Positions 53,122-62,817 of a DNA stretch of 64,000 nucleotides are shown here, in pieces; positions within the stretch are counted from its first letter, which is position 1, and each line of letters starts with the position of its first letter. Below the pieces are notes generated by a model. That model saw only the letters and a program-made list of their open reading frames with translations, was not told the DNA's origin and made no database searches. Source of the stretch: Caballeronia sp. TF1N1. GTDB taxonomy: Bacteria > Pseudomonadota > Gammaproteobacteria > Burkholderiales > Burkholderiaceae. The position numbers and the translations under genes were made by a program. The stretch is taken from NCBI RefSeq assembly GCF_022878925.1, contig NZ_CP084626.1, positions 930,001-994,000 of the forward strand, given 5' to 3'.

Positions 53122-54465
53122 ATGCACCCGAGCCATCCGTTGCCGGAACGGTTGTCCGCCGTCGCGGCGAGACGCACGTCGCAAGTGCCGCGCCCGCTAC
53201 AGAATACGCTCACGAGTTCGCTCTTGGCTTCATTCAAGCCGCATAAGTGGGTTCGGGGTTTCGCGTTGATCCTGTCGATCGCGGCCACGCATGCCGTGGC
53301 GCAGACGCCCGCAAGCGCGACGCCGGCCGCGGGCGCCAGTGGCGCTGCGGTTTCATCGGGCGGCGAGGTGCTCGATCTGCTCATCGGCACTTACACGGGC
53401 GGCGGCAAGAGCGAAGGCATCTACGTTTATCGCTTCGATACCGGCAATGGCGAGCTGACGCGCGTCGCGTCGGCGCAGACGGTGAACCCGTCGTATCTCG
53501 TCGTGAGTCGCGATCACAATTACGTGTATGCCGTGAACGAACTGCCCGGCGACAACGGCCCGGCTTCGCAACGCGGCGGCATCAGCGCGTTTCGCTTCGA
53601 TCGCGCAACCGGCCAGTTGAGCTTTTTGAACCGCGTGTCGGCGGATGGCAACGACCCGTGTTACCTCGCGCTCTCGCCAGATGGCAAATATTTGCTGACA
53701 GCCAATTACTCGGTGGCGGCCAATCCCGGCGGCAGCTTTGCGGTGTTTCCGATCAACGCCGATGGTCACGTCGGCACCTCCGTGCTGACGGTGCATCACG
53801 AAGGCAACGGGCCCGTGAAAGGGCGGCAGGACAACTCGCACGTCCACTCGACCGTGTTCTCGCCCGATGGCAAATATCTCTTCACGCAAGACCTGGGCGT
53901 CGACAAGGTGTTCGCGTACCGCTACACGCCCGATGGCAGCCGCGGCCTGTTCGGTCCGACCGATGCGCGTTACACGCCGATCAAGGCTGGTTCGGGCCCA
54001 CGGCATCTTATTTTCGATGCCGGCGGCAAGCATGCGTATCTCACGACCGAAATGAACGCGTCGGTGCTCGTCTTCAACTATCGCGACGGCAAACTCAGCG
54101 AAACGCAGAGCGTGCCGATGACCGCGCCCGGCTTCAAAGGCAAGATCGGCGGCGGCGCGGTGCATCTGTCGCCCGATGGACGCTTTCTGTATGCGACCAA
54201 TCGTGGCGACGCGAATGAGCTCGTCGCGTTCGCGGTCGATCCGAACAACGGCCATCTCAAGCTCTTGAAACGATATCCGACGCTCGGCAAGACGCCGCGT
54301 GAGTTCGCGATCGACCCGAGCGGGCGCTGGCTCATCGTCGGCAATCAGGACAGCGACAGCGCGTTCTTCTTCCGGCGCGATCCGGCATCGGGCGAACTGG
54401 CATCGGATCCGAAGCGGCTTTCTATCGGCTCGCCGGTCGATTTCAAGTTCGTCTCGCCGTCTTGA
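53122..54465 (+). CDS. Lactonase family beta-propeller (6-phosphogluconolactonase-like), exported
   Basis: A 447-residue protein. After a long basic N-terminus comes a signal-peptide-like stretch at about 43-61 (WVRGFALILSIAATHAVAQ), so the enzyme is probably periplasmic. The rest is a seven-bladed propeller of the Pgl/lactonase family with repeated strands such as NPSYLVVSRDHNYVYAVNEL, CYLALSPDGKYLLTANYS, VHSTVFSPDGKYLFTQDLG, GPRHLIFDAGGKHAYLTTEM and PREFAIDPSGRWLIVGNQ. The conserved HVHS/GPRH histidines are present. A periplasmic form argues against a pentose phosphate role and for sugar lactone hydrolysis outside the cytosol. GAGGAG precedes the ATG. Confidence 0.88.
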   Translation: MHPSHPLPERLSAVAARRTSQVPRPLQNTLTSSLLASFKPHKWVRGFALILSIAATHAVAQTPASATPAAGASGAAVSSGGEVLDLLIGTYTGGGKSEGIYVYRFDTGNGELTRVASAQTVNPSYLVVSRDHNYVYAVNELPGDNGPASQRGGISAFRFDRATGQLSFLNRVSADGNDPCYLALSPDGKYLLTANYSVAANPGGSFAVFPINADGHVGTSVLTVHHEGNGPVKGRQDNSHVHSTVFSPDGKYLFTQDLGVDKVFAYRYTPDGSRGLFGPTDARYTPIKAGSGPRHLIFDAGGKHAYLTTEMNASVLVFNYRDGKLSETQSVPMTAPGFKGKIGGGAVHLSPDGRFLYATNRGDANELVAFAVDPNNGHLKLLKRYPTLGKTPREFAIDPSGRWLIVGNQDSDSAFFFRRDPASGELASDPKRLSIGSPVDFKFVSPS

Positions 54466-54740
54466 GAAGTTTTGCGCGGTGCGTTGTCGATCGCGGCAAT
54501 GGTCCGTTCCAGGCTTTCGTCACGTGACCGACACGCGAAGCCGTCACGGTTTCATCTCTGTGCACGGTCTTCGCGCTTCTCATGCGGCCCGTGCAACCGA
54601 TGGCCACGGCGGCGTTGTGTTTTTCCGGGTCCGCCACGAGTTCGAGTACGATGCTGCGTCGGCTCGCGAAGCCTGGCATTCGGAACCGAAAGGTATCCTG
54701 ATGAAATCGAAAGACAACGGAAATTGCAGGGAAAGCAAGA
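54466..54740 (+). other. Gap between lactonase and CorA-type genes
   Basis: 275 bases with no gene I can support. No strong terminator or promoter hexamers stand out. Confidence 0.4.
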
Positions 54741-55808
54741 TTGAACACGACTTACACTTCCGGCCGCGCCGGGCGTCCCGAACCGGGCCCGCAGCCTGAC
54801 AAGAACGAAGCGGCGCCGCCCGGCTTTATCAGCGCGTTTCGCTTTGCGGGCGGCCAGGCGCTGCGGCTTTCGTGGGACGAAGCGCGCGATGCGATCACGG
54901 GCGACGGACCGACGTGGCTCCATCTCTCGGCCAACGACGATACCGTCGAAGGCTGGCTCGAAGGCGTGAGTTCCATGCCCGATGTCGCGCGCGAATTTCT
55001 GAACGGCGAGGACAAACGTCCGCGCGTGCACATGGGACCGAATTTCATGTACGGCGTCGTCGCCGACTTGGAGCTCGTCGCGGCGACGCCCGCGGGCGCG
55101 GAGCCGGGCGCACGCGAGGCGATTCGCGCGACTGGCGCGTTGCGCTTTTACGTCGACCGCAACCGCATGATTACGGTGCGCGCGCGTCCCTTGCAGTCGA
55201 CCGACCGGCTGCGTCATGCCGTGCTCGAAGGCGCGATGTTCCGCGATACCGTCGATCTTTTCGCGGGTCTGATCCGCGCGCTCAACGAGACCTTCGCGGA
55301 CCGTATCGATGAAATCGGCGACCGTCTCGACGATGTCGAAGAGGGCGTGCTCGAAGGAGGCCATTCGAACTGGCGCGTCGAACTCGGCGTGGTGCGGCGG
55401 CGGCTGGTGGAGGTCAAGCGCTTTATCGACCCCGAGCGTAACGCGCTTACGCAACTCGTGACGCGCCGGCTTGAATGGGCCGAACCGCGCTCGATGGAAG
55501 CGCTCGTGCAAGCCATTCAGGTGCTCAACGGATTGGGCGGCGGGCTCGAAGGACTTTACGAGCGCGCCAAACTCTTGCAGGACGAAATCGCCGCGCTGCT
55601 TTCCGAGGACATCAACCGCAAGCTCTTGTGGCTCGCGATCATGTCCGCGTTGTTATTGCCCGCCACGCTCGTGACGGGCATCTTCGGCATGAACGTCGCG
55701 GGCTTGCCGGGCACGCACAATCCCGCTTCGTTCTGGGTGGTGGTCGGCGTGATGGCGGGATGCGCCGCCATCACGATCTTCCTGTTGCGCCGCTTGCGGC
55801 TCTGGTAA
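54741..55808 (+). CDS. CorA/ZntB-family divalent metal channel
   Basis: A 355-residue protein: a large cytosolic alpha/beta and helical domain, then two C-terminal helices. The pore signature is GMN in VTGIFGMNVAGLPGTHNPAS, and the protein ends in the basic LLRRLRLW. The domain architecture with GALRFYVDRNRMITVRARPL resembles ZntB (zinc) rather than CorA (magnesium). The start is TTG at 54741, with AGGGAA a few bases upstream. Its end nearly meets that of the convergent ftsK (6 bases). Confidence 0.87.
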   Translation: MNTTYTSGRAGRPEPGPQPDKNEAAPPGFISAFRFAGGQALRLSWDEARDAITGDGPTWLHLSANDDTVEGWLEGVSSMPDVAREFLNGEDKRPRVHMGPNFMYGVVADLELVAATPAGAEPGAREAIRATGALRFYVDRNRMITVRARPLQSTDRLRHAVLEGAMFRDTVDLFAGLIRALNETFADRIDEIGDRLDDVEEGVLEGGHSNWRVELGVVRRRLVEVKRFIDPERNALTQLVTRRLEWAEPRSMEALVQAIQVLNGLGGGLEGLYERAKLLQDEIAALLSEDINRKLLWLAIMSALLLPATLVTGIFGMNVAGLPGTHNPASFWVVVGVMAGCAAITIFLLRRLRLW

Positions 55809-55814
55809 AAACGC

Positions 55815-58800
55815 TTAGTCGGCCGGGCCCGGCGGTGCGAGCACTTCGCGATTGCCGTTGCTGCCCATCGAGGAGACGAGCCCGGCCGTTTCCATCTGCT
55901 CGACAAGCCGCGCCGCGCGGTTATAGCCAATACGCAGTTGCCGCTGCACCGACGAAATCGACGCGCGCCGTGTGCGCAACACGAACGCGACGGCTTCGTC
56001 GTAGAGCGGGTCGGCTTCGGCCTCGGGCGTTTCGCCGAACAGGTCTGGCGACGCGCCTTCGGACGTCGGCCCGGACAGAATGCCTTCCTCGTATTCCGGC
56101 TCGCCAAACTGCTTCAAATATTCGACCACGCGATGCACTTCGTCGTCCGCGACGAACGCGCCGTGTATGCGTTGCGGGTAGCCGGTGCCGGGTGGCAGGA
56201 ACAGCATGTCGCCTGCGCCGAGCAGCGATTCCGCGCCCATCTGATCGAGAATCGTGCGCGAATCGATCTTGGACGACACCTGAAACGCCACGCGTGTCGG
56301 AATGTTGGCCTTGATGAGACCCGTGATGACATCGACCGAAGGCCGCTGCGTCGCGAGAATCAGGTGGATGCCGGCCGCGCGCGCCTTCTGCGCAAGACGC
56401 GCGATCAATTGTTCGATTTGCTTGCCCGCGACCATCATGAGGTCGGCCAGTTCGTCGATGATCACGACGATGAGCGGCAGCGTCGATAGCGGCTCGGGTG
56501 CATCGGGCGTCAGCGAAAATGGATTCGTGAGCTTCTTGCCGGCCGCTTCGGTGGCGCGGATTTTTTGATTGAAGCCCTGCAGATTGCGCACGCCCACCGC
56601 CGACATCAGCCGGTAGCGCTTTTCCATTTCGCCGACACACCAGTTGAGCGCGTTCGACGCGAGCTTCATGTCGGTGACGACGGGTGCGAGCAGATGCGGA
56701 ATGCCTTCGTAGACGGACAGTTCCAGCATCTTCGGGTCGATCATGATGAGGCGCACGTCCTCAGGCGTCGCCTTGTAGAGCAGCGAAAGGATCATTGCGT
56801 TGATCGCGACCGACTTGCCGGAGCCCGTCGTGCCCGCGACCAGCATGTGCGGCGCTTTGGCAAGGTCGGTGACGACCGGATTGCCGACGATGTCCTTGCC
56901 CATCGCGATGGTGAGATTCGACTTCGACGCGCGGTACACGTCCTGTTCGAGAATCTCGGAAAGACGGATCATCTGGCGTTTCGCGTTCGGCAGTTCGAGG
57001 CCCATGCAGGTTTTGCCGGGAATCGTTTCGACGACGCGGATCGACGTAAGACCGAGGCCTCGCGATAGATCCTTCATGAGGCCGACGATCTGACTGCCGC
57101 GCACGCCGAGCGCCGGGTCCACTTCGAAGCGCGTGATGACGGGGCCAGCGGATGCGCCGACGACCGTGACGGGCACCTTGAATTCCTGCAGCCGTTGTTC
57201 GATTAGCTGGCCGGTTTCGGCGAGTTGCTGTTCGGAGACGGGTTCGGCGTCTTCGGATGCGGGTTCGAGCAGGTCGAGCGTGGGCAATTCAACTGCGGAT
57301 GCGTGCGGCGCGTGGAATTCGAATTCGGTGGGCGCGAAACCGCGTACCGGCGGGCGCGGGGCGCTTGCTGGCGACGTTGTTGCGGCGGGTGGCGCTTCGG
57401 CTTCGGCCTCTTGCAACGGGACGGCGACGGAGAAGCGCACGATGTTCGATGGCTTTTCCGGCGCGTCGAGGGCTTCCTCGCGCGCGGTCTCGTGGACGGG
57501 AGACGTCGAAGCGCTTTGGATCGAGTCATCTCGAAGCGACGCGGGCGCGTGCCGCACGGTGCCGTCGCGCGGCAATGCGGGTGCGCTTTGGCCGGTTTCG
57601 TCGCCAGGCAACGTGGATGTGCTTCGGAATGTGTCGTCGGGAGGCAATGCCGTCGCGTTTCGCACGGGATCCGCACCAGACGGGGCGGGCTGGTCGCGAG
57701 CATCGTCGAATGCGTCCACGAGCGGCGGCGGCTCGTCCATCGGCAGGAACGACGGCAGCGGAGGTGGCTCGTATCTCGGCGACGATGACGGCTCGTCCAG
57801 CCACGGCGGTGCAGGCGTTTCGGTGTGACGCGTTGGCTCGACGAAGTCAGGCTCGATGCGCTCCGGCGTGAACTCGCGATGACTCGGTGGCGTAGCGGGC
57901 GTTGCGGGCGCTTCCAGCGAAACCGCTGCCGGTGCTTGCGACGCGACATTGGCTCCCATGCGTGAGAAAACGAGCGTGCTTGCCCCAACGGAGGTGGCAT
58001 CGTCTGAAATGGCGCTGTCCGCGTTCAGTCCGCCATCGATCAACGTGTCCGCTGGCTTCGGAGAGAAGTCGACAGGTTCCGTACTCGTTGGCGCTCGCGT
58101 CACGGCGTCGCTCGCAGATTGCGATGCGACTTGCGAGCCAGACGCTGCGGCCATATCCGCCACGATCGCTTCAGGTTCACGCGCGAGCCCCGTTCCGGCG
58201 AGCGACGTCCATAACGCGGCGTTCTCCTCGATAGATCGCAGCGTCGCCTGAACGGACTCGGGCGGCGGAGGTGGTTCGAGCGGCGGAAGTGCCGAACGCG
58301 CCAGCGCGTCGGCGGGCGTTGGCAGCGAACGCCCAGCAAAGTCACGCGTGGCCGGTGTTGCGGTCGGACGAGCGGGCGGCGTGCGCCGCACGAGCCCAGG
58401 CGAAGTCTGCCCCGCACGACTTTGTGCGGGCATCGGACCGCGTGCATTGCCTCCTGCCGATACTGAAGCGGTGCCGCCCCGGGCCAGTGCAGCCGATGCA
58501 GCCGGAGCCGCACCCGCCCGAGAAATATTCCCGCGCGGCTCGACCGCAACCGATGAGGCAGTACTGCGCGACGCAGAAGCCGCAGCCATTCCCGCGGAAG
58601 CTCGCGCCGACGCTGTCGTGCCATTCGCGCCTTGTGCCGGCCGCGCGCCTGGCGACACCGAGGCACGCGGCTGCGTGGACGGATTCAACCATCCACCGGG
58701 CGCGACCGGCTCGATGGGCATCGGCCGACCGGACGCGCTCTCCGCTTCGAACGAGGATCGGCTGAGACGCACGGCGGCATAGTTGGTCGATGCGGTATTC

Positions 58801-59567
58801 CTCGCTGACGCCTGATCGCGATTCGCGCCGCTCTTGCCGATCGAAGGCGGACGCCACGCAGTAGGCCGCCGATAGCGTCCGCGTTGCTTGCCGGTTGGCA
58901 AACCGAGCGTGGGCTCATCTTGCGCCACGCGCACGGACGAGGCATCGAAACGATCCGCGCCGATGCCGCGCACGGGGATCTCGCGCGCCGTCTTGGTCTT
59001 GTCGCGCGCACGACGCTCGAACCAGCCGGATGCATCGCGTCGCCCACGGCGTTCCTTCTTCGGCTGCGGTTCGCGCTCGTTTTTTTCGGGTGGTGTCAGC
59101 CAGCTCTTCGGCAAATCGAAGCCGAACGCTTCATCGAACCAGATCAGCACCGAGCGCCACGAGAACTCGACGAGCCACGGCGCGAACATTGCCAGCACGA
59201 GGGCCGCAACGGCAATCGCGCCAGCCGGATAAGCCAGATTGACGAGAAGCAAGGCAAGCGCCCGACCACCGCGATTGATATTCGCCTGCGTTTCGACGCC
59301 ACTTGCAAGCAGGCCTTCGAGCACGCTGCTCGACAGCAATACGCAGATAAAGCCGACCCACAGCCGGATCGTGCCGGGGCCGCGCAGTCCGCTGCCGCTC
59401 GGGAGCACCGATTTCACGATGCGCCAGAGGAGCGGAAGGATCCAGACGACTGATGCACCGAACCAGCCGAGAACTACCATTTGCATGCTAGAGATAGAAC
59501 CAATGTTGGGTGAGACGTATGAGACAGGACCAGACTCGCTGCCCGCTTCGGACGCGTGCGCGTTCAA
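55815..59567 (-). CDS. ftsK: DNA translocase FtsK with very long linker
   Basis: A 1250-residue septal DNA pump. The first 145 residues contain 3-4 membrane helices ([60 protein letters not shown]). A disordered linker rich in Pro, Ala, Ser and charged residues covers about 150-770. The motor follows: Walker [16 protein letters not shown] near residue 910, Walker [18 protein letters not shown], and [20 protein letters not shown]. The C-terminal gamma domain that reads KOPS DNA sequences ([40 protein letters not shown]) is complete. The N-terminal start lacks a ribosome binding site. Confidence 0.92.
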   Translation of the reverse strand: MNAHASEAGSESGPVSYVSPNIGSISSMQMVVLGWFGASVVWILPLLWRIVKSVLPSGSGLRGPGTIRLWVGFICVLLSSSVLEGLLASGVETQANINRGGRALALLLVNLAYPAGAIAVAALVLAMFAPWLVEFSWRSVLIWFDEAFGFDLPKSWLTPPEKNEREPQPKKERRGRRDASGWFERRARDKTKTAREIPVRGIGADRFDASSVRVAQDEPTLGLPTGKQRGRYRRPTAWRPPSIGKSGANRDQASARNTASTNYAAVRLSRSSFEAESASGRPMPIEPVAPGGWLNPSTQPRASVSPGARPAQGANGTTASARASAGMAAASASRSTASSVAVEPRGNISRAGAAPAASAALARGGTASVSAGGNARGPMPAQSRAGQTSPGLVRRTPPARPTATPATRDFAGRSLPTPADALARSALPPLEPPPPPESVQATLRSIEENAALWTSLAGTGLAREPEAIVADMAAASGSQVASQSASDAVTRAPTSTEPVDFSPKPADTLIDGGLNADSAISDDATSVGASTLVFSRMGANVASQAPAAVSLEAPATPATPPSHREFTPERIEPDFVEPTRHTETPAPPWLDEPSSSPRYEPPPLPSFLPMDEPPPLVDAFDDARDQPAPSGADPVRNATALPPDDTFRSTSTLPGDETGQSAPALPRDGTVRHAPASLRDDSIQSASTSPVHETAREEALDAPEKPSNIVRFSVAVPLQEAEAEAPPAATTSPASAPRPPVRGFAPTEFEFHAPHASAVELPTLDLLEPASEDAEPVSEQQLAETGQLIEQRLQEFKVPVTVVGASAGPVITRFEVDPALGVRGSQIVGLMKDLSRGLGLTSIRVVETIPGKTCMGLELPNAKRQMIRLSEILEQDVYRASKSNLTIAMGKDIVGNPVVTDLAKAPHMLVAGTTGSGKSVAINAMILSLLYKATPEDVRLIMIDPKMLELSVYEGIPHLLAPVVTDMKLASNALNWCVGEMEKRYRLMSAVGVRNLQGFNQKIRATEAAGKKLTNPFSLTPDAPEPLSTLPLIVVIIDELADLMMVAGKQIEQLIARLAQKARAAGIHLILATQRPSVDVITGLIKANIPTRVAFQVSSKIDSRTILDQMGAESLLGAGDMLFLPPGTGYPQRIHGAFVADDEVHRVVEYLKQFGEPEYEEGILSGPTSEGASPDLFGETPEAEADPLYDEAVAFVLRTRRASISSVQRQLRIGYNRAARLVEQMETAGLVSSMGSNGNREVLAPPGPAD

Positions 59568-59631
59568 CCAGGCAGTTTAACGGTTGCGGCGTGCGCCGAT
59601 AGGTATGGCGCAAGCACGCAACACCTCGCGC

Positions 59632-60204
59632 TTACTTTGGCCGCGGCGCGAACGTGAGCACCTGTCCATCGACGAGCGTCAGTTGCAACGCTGGCGGCGG
59701 GTTCATCTGAACGCCGCTTCTGGCGACATGTGCGAGTCCATCCAGATACGGCTGCTCCAACGCACCGCCCGTGCCGGAGACGCAAGCCATGCGCGTACCG
59801 GCAAGCGGACCGAACGTGAGCTTGCCGTCTTTCAGGTCATAGGCGCCCGCGAAGCGGTTGCAACCGGAAAAGCCGCTCGCGCGCCGATGGCCGCTCGCCG
59901 TCGAAAAGTCGAGCGTGATGGGCTGTGCGCCGCTCGCGTCCTGAGGAAGCGCACGCGGCTTGCCGCTTGCATCGGTCCAGCGCGTGAGCTGCCATTGCGT
60001 GTCGTCGAGCAATTGCGTGGCGGCGGGGTTGTAGGGATCGGTGGGCGGCGCGCTCGCGTCGGGATGCTTGGGGAGCGCGCAGCCGGCGATGAAACCCGTG
60101 GCGAGCAGCAGCACACCGGCGCGCCGCGATGCACGTGTGAGCCACGCCGGCGCTCCCCGAAAAAGCGGCGACGAAGACGGTGTGCGGATGAAGTGCGTGG
60201 GCAT
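59632..60204 (-). CDS. META-domain lipoprotein (HslJ-like)
   Basis: A 190-residue predicted lipoprotein. The lipobox is FIAGC at about residue 42, after a long basic N-terminus that suggests the true start could be later. The META domain is TQWQLTRWTDASGKPRALPQ, RRASGFSGCNRFAGAYDLKD then KLTFGPLAGTRMACV, typical of HslJ-like proteins linked to heat-shock or antibiotic tolerance. It is co-directional with ftsK, 64 bases upstream. Confidence 0.85.
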   Translation of the reverse strand: MPTHFIRTPSSSPLFRGAPAWLTRASRRAGVLLLATGFIAGCALPKHPDASAPPTDPYNPAATQLLDDTQWQLTRWTDASGKPRALPQDASGAQPITLDFSTASGHRRASGFSGCNRFAGAYDLKDGKLTFGPLAGTRMACVSGTGGALEQPYLDGLAHVARSGVQMNPPPALQLTLVDGQVLTFAPRPK

Positions 60205-60499
60205 CGGGGAGTCCTGAACTGGCGAAACCGTAAGGGTATCGCACTCGTCCTACGATTTGTCCAGCGCTCGATGCAACAAAATGATCGGCAGCGCTTTCCT
60301 CCCGTCGACGATCTTCGAAAAGCACGCGAATGCCTTGCAACTGAGCAGCGATACCGCTTGTCATACTGCTCTTGGCGCCTGTCAATAGACCGAATGGCAG
60401 AGCTGTTGCACTAAGCGGTGCGTGTTAACATCCGGGCCATTCTCGCCTCATCGAATGTTCGAGCAACAGGCGCCACCGAATCCGATTTCTGGAGCACTC

Positions 60500-61768
60500 A
60501 TGCACACCGACTCGCAACGCGACCCCGCTACCGGCACGAATGCAGCGACCGACGTCGAGCGCCGCATCGGCACGCCGCTTTCGGCGCATGCCACGCGCGT
60601 GATGTTGCTCGGCGCGGGCGAGCTCGGCAAGGAAGTGATCATCGCGTTGCAGCGGCTCGGCGTCGAGGTGATCGCGGTGGATCGCTATGCGAACGCGCCG
60701 GGGCATCAGGTCGCGCACCGGGCGCATGTCATCGACATGACCGATGCCGTGGCGCTGCGCGCGCTCGTCGAGCAAGAGTCGCCGCATCTGATCGTGCCCG
60801 AGATCGAGGCAATCGCCACCGACGCGCTCGCCGACATCGAAGCCGCTGGCATTGCCACCGTGATTCCGACCGCGCGCGCCACGCAGTTGACGATGAATCG
60901 CGAAGGCATTCGCCGCCTGGCCGCCGAGACGCTTGGCTTGCCGACCTCGCCGTACGCGTTCGCGCAGTCGCTCGAAGAGATGAAGGCGGCGATCGCGAAG
61001 ATCGGTTTTCCGTGCGTGGTGAAGCCCGTCATGTCGTCCTCGGGCAAGGGACAATCCGTGCTCGGAAGCGACGCGGATGTCGAGCCCGCCTGGAACTACG
61101 CGATGGCGGGCGGGCGCGTGAACCACGGGCGTGTGATCGTGGAAGGGTTCATCGACTTCGAGTACGAAATCACGCAACTCACCGTGCGCGCGGCCGACCC
61201 CGCGACCGGCGAGACGGCGACCTTTTTCTGCGAGCCTATCGGCCACGTGCAGGTGGCGGGTGATTACGTCGAATCCTGGCAGCCGCAGGCGATGAGCGCC
61301 GTCGCGCTCGCCCGCTCGCGCGATGTCGCGGCGAAGGTGACGACCGCGCTCGGTGGACGCGGCCTCTTCGGCGTGGAACTCTTCGTGCGCGGCGATGACG
61401 TATGGTTCTCGGAAGTCAGTCCGCGTCCGCACGACACGGGTCTCGTGACGCTCGCCACGCAGCGTTTCTCCGAGTTCGAACTGCACGCGCGCGCCATTCT
61501 CGGCTTGCCCGTCGATACCGCGCTGCAAACGCCGGGCGCATCGGCGGTGATCTACGGCGGCCTCGACGAAGCGGGTATCGCCTTCGAAGGCGTGGCCGAA
61601 GCGCTTGCGGTGCCGGGCGCGGATCTGCGCCTCTTCGGCAAGCCCGAGAGCTTCGCGAAACGGCGCATGGGCGTCGCGCTCGCTACTGGCGTCGATACCG
61701 GCGAAGCGCGTGAGCGCGCGAAGCTGGCGGCGTCGAAAGTAAAGCCCGTATCGAGTCGACCGGGCTGA
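60500..61768 (+). CDS. purT: Formate-dependent phosphoribosylglycinamide formyltransferase
   Basis: A 422-residue ATP-grasp enzyme making formyl-GAR from GAR, formate and ATP in purine synthesis. [60 protein letters not shown] and [18 protein letters not shown] are diagnostic of PurT. It is slightly longer than E. coli PurT (392) because of a 20-residue N-terminal extension. GGAG lies 5 bases before the ATG at 60500, so this start beats the one at 60422. Confidence 0.95.
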   Translation: MHTDSQRDPATGTNAATDVERRIGTPLSAHATRVMLLGAGELGKEVIIALQRLGVEVIAVDRYANAPGHQVAHRAHVIDMTDAVALRALVEQESPHLIVPEIEAIATDALADIEAAGIATVIPTARATQLTMNREGIRRLAAETLGLPTSPYAFAQSLEEMKAAIAKIGFPCVVKPVMSSSGKGQSVLGSDADVEPAWNYAMAGGRVNHGRVIVEGFIDFEYEITQLTVRAADPATGETATFFCEPIGHVQVAGDYVESWQPQAMSAVALARSRDVAAKVTTALGGRGLFGVELFVRGDDVWFSEVSPRPHDTGLVTLATQRFSEFELHARAILGLPVDTALQTPGASAVIYGGLDEAGIAFEGVAEALAVPGADLRLFGKPESFAKRRMGVALATGVDTGEARERAKLAASKVKPVSSRPG

Positions 61769-61798
61769 CCATCGCCTGCAAATGGCAGGGAGAAGATA

Positions 61799-61969
61799 GT
61801 GAAGCGAATCATCATGGCCGCGTTGATCGTGGCGTGCGCGGGACTTTCGGGTTGCGGGCTGGCCGCGGCTCCGTGCCGGATCGCGTCAGCGGGTTTGAAG
61901 ATCGTGCCGGTGGTCGGCCATGTCGCGGCCGCGCCCACGGACGCCTGCGCGGACGTGATCGATCCATGA
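61799..61969 (+). CDS. Small lipoprotein (DUF6726-like)
   Basis: A 56-residue reading frame starting with GTG at 61799: signal VKRIIMAALIVACAGLSGCG with lipobox LSGC, then a short tail with three further cysteines and the segment SAGLKIVPVVGHVAAAP. AGGGAGA lies 6 bases before the start. It follows purT by 30 bases. It resembles small lipoproteins of Burkholderia named DUF6726 in recollection; function unknown. It would be missed by minimum-length gene finders. Confidence 0.7.
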   Translation: MKRIIMAALIVACAGLSGCGLAAAPCRIASAGLKIVPVVGHVAAAPTDACADVIDP

Positions 61970-62024
61970 TCTTCGGGCCATCCATCAAGGCTCGCCGAGC
62001 CGCTTCCCACGATTTCCGGACTCG

Positions 62025-62396
62025 ATGATGAAACGATCTCTCGTACTTTCGGCCGCGCTTCTTATGGCGTCCTCGATCGCCACGACCGCGCGAGCGATGC
62101 CGCTCACCGTGCCGCAAATCCAGACCGCCTCGACGCAGACCACGCGCTACGACTGCAAGGACGGCAAGAGCGTGTCGGTGCAATACACCAACGCACGCAA
62201 TCACCAGAGCTTCGCGGCATTGACGGTGGATGGCCGCAAACTGCTGTTCGTCAACGTGATCGCGGGTTCCGGGGCCAAATACGTCGCGGATCAATATACG
62301 TGGTGGACCAAGGGACCGCAGGCCAATCTCTATGACGAGATGGCGGCCAAGGACTCGCCGCCGCTGCTGGCCGATTGCGAGGCGCACAACAAGTAA
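62025..62396 (+). CDS. MliC-like lysozyme inhibitor family protein
   Basis: A 123-residue exported protein with a signal peptide (LVLSAALLMASSIATTARA) and the MliC/YcbX-like pattern TRYDCKDGKSVSVQYTNA, AALTVDGRKLLFVNVIAGSG, KYVADQYTWWTKGPQANLYD and a C-terminal cysteine in LLADCEAHN, likely disulfide-bonded with the one in YDCKD. MliC proteins inhibit c-type lysozymes. Two in-frame ATGs lie at 62025 and 62028. Confidence 0.82.
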   Translation: MMKRSLVLSAALLMASSIATTARAMPLTVPQIQTASTQTTRYDCKDGKSVSVQYTNARNHQSFAALTVDGRKLLFVNVIAGSGAKYVADQYTWWTKGPQANLYDEMAAKDSPPLLADCEAHNK

Positions 62397-62817
62397 GCGC
62401 GGCCCACGTCGTGCGCCTCTGTCTCATGAAGCGCGGAAAGGGGCGGATCGACGCCGGATGCTACAATGTGCGGCTTTCCGGCTAAGATTTTTGCCCTGCA
62501 GCGTCGTGGTTCGCATCGGCTCGCGTGGCCTTCCACTTGAGCGTGCGTCGGCCGCCTTGAAGGCGTCATCGAAGCCGTGTTCCATCGCAGCGGGCCTTGT
62601 GCCCGAACCTGCGGCGTTCCGCAGGCCGCGACCATCGGCCGAATCTGCGTCAGGCGCTCGTTTTCCTGCCCGGCGCGCTTCAAGTGCATGGCAAGCGCCG
62701 CGCACAAATGCTTGCGCGGACAACCCTCCGCGTCACCGAAATACTCACGCGTAATCGACCGAACGCCCGCTTACGCACCGCTTCAAGCGGATTTTTAGCG
62801 AAAGCCCAATAGTCACC
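62397..62817 (+). promoter_or_regulatory. Promoter and long leader of rhlE-type helicase gene
   Basis: A TACAAT hexamer at 62462-62467 is a candidate -10 box, giving a leader of about 345 bases before the ATG at 62818. I see no reliable -35 and no coding sequence in between. Long leaders are common for cold-regulated RNA helicase genes. Confidence 0.45.
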
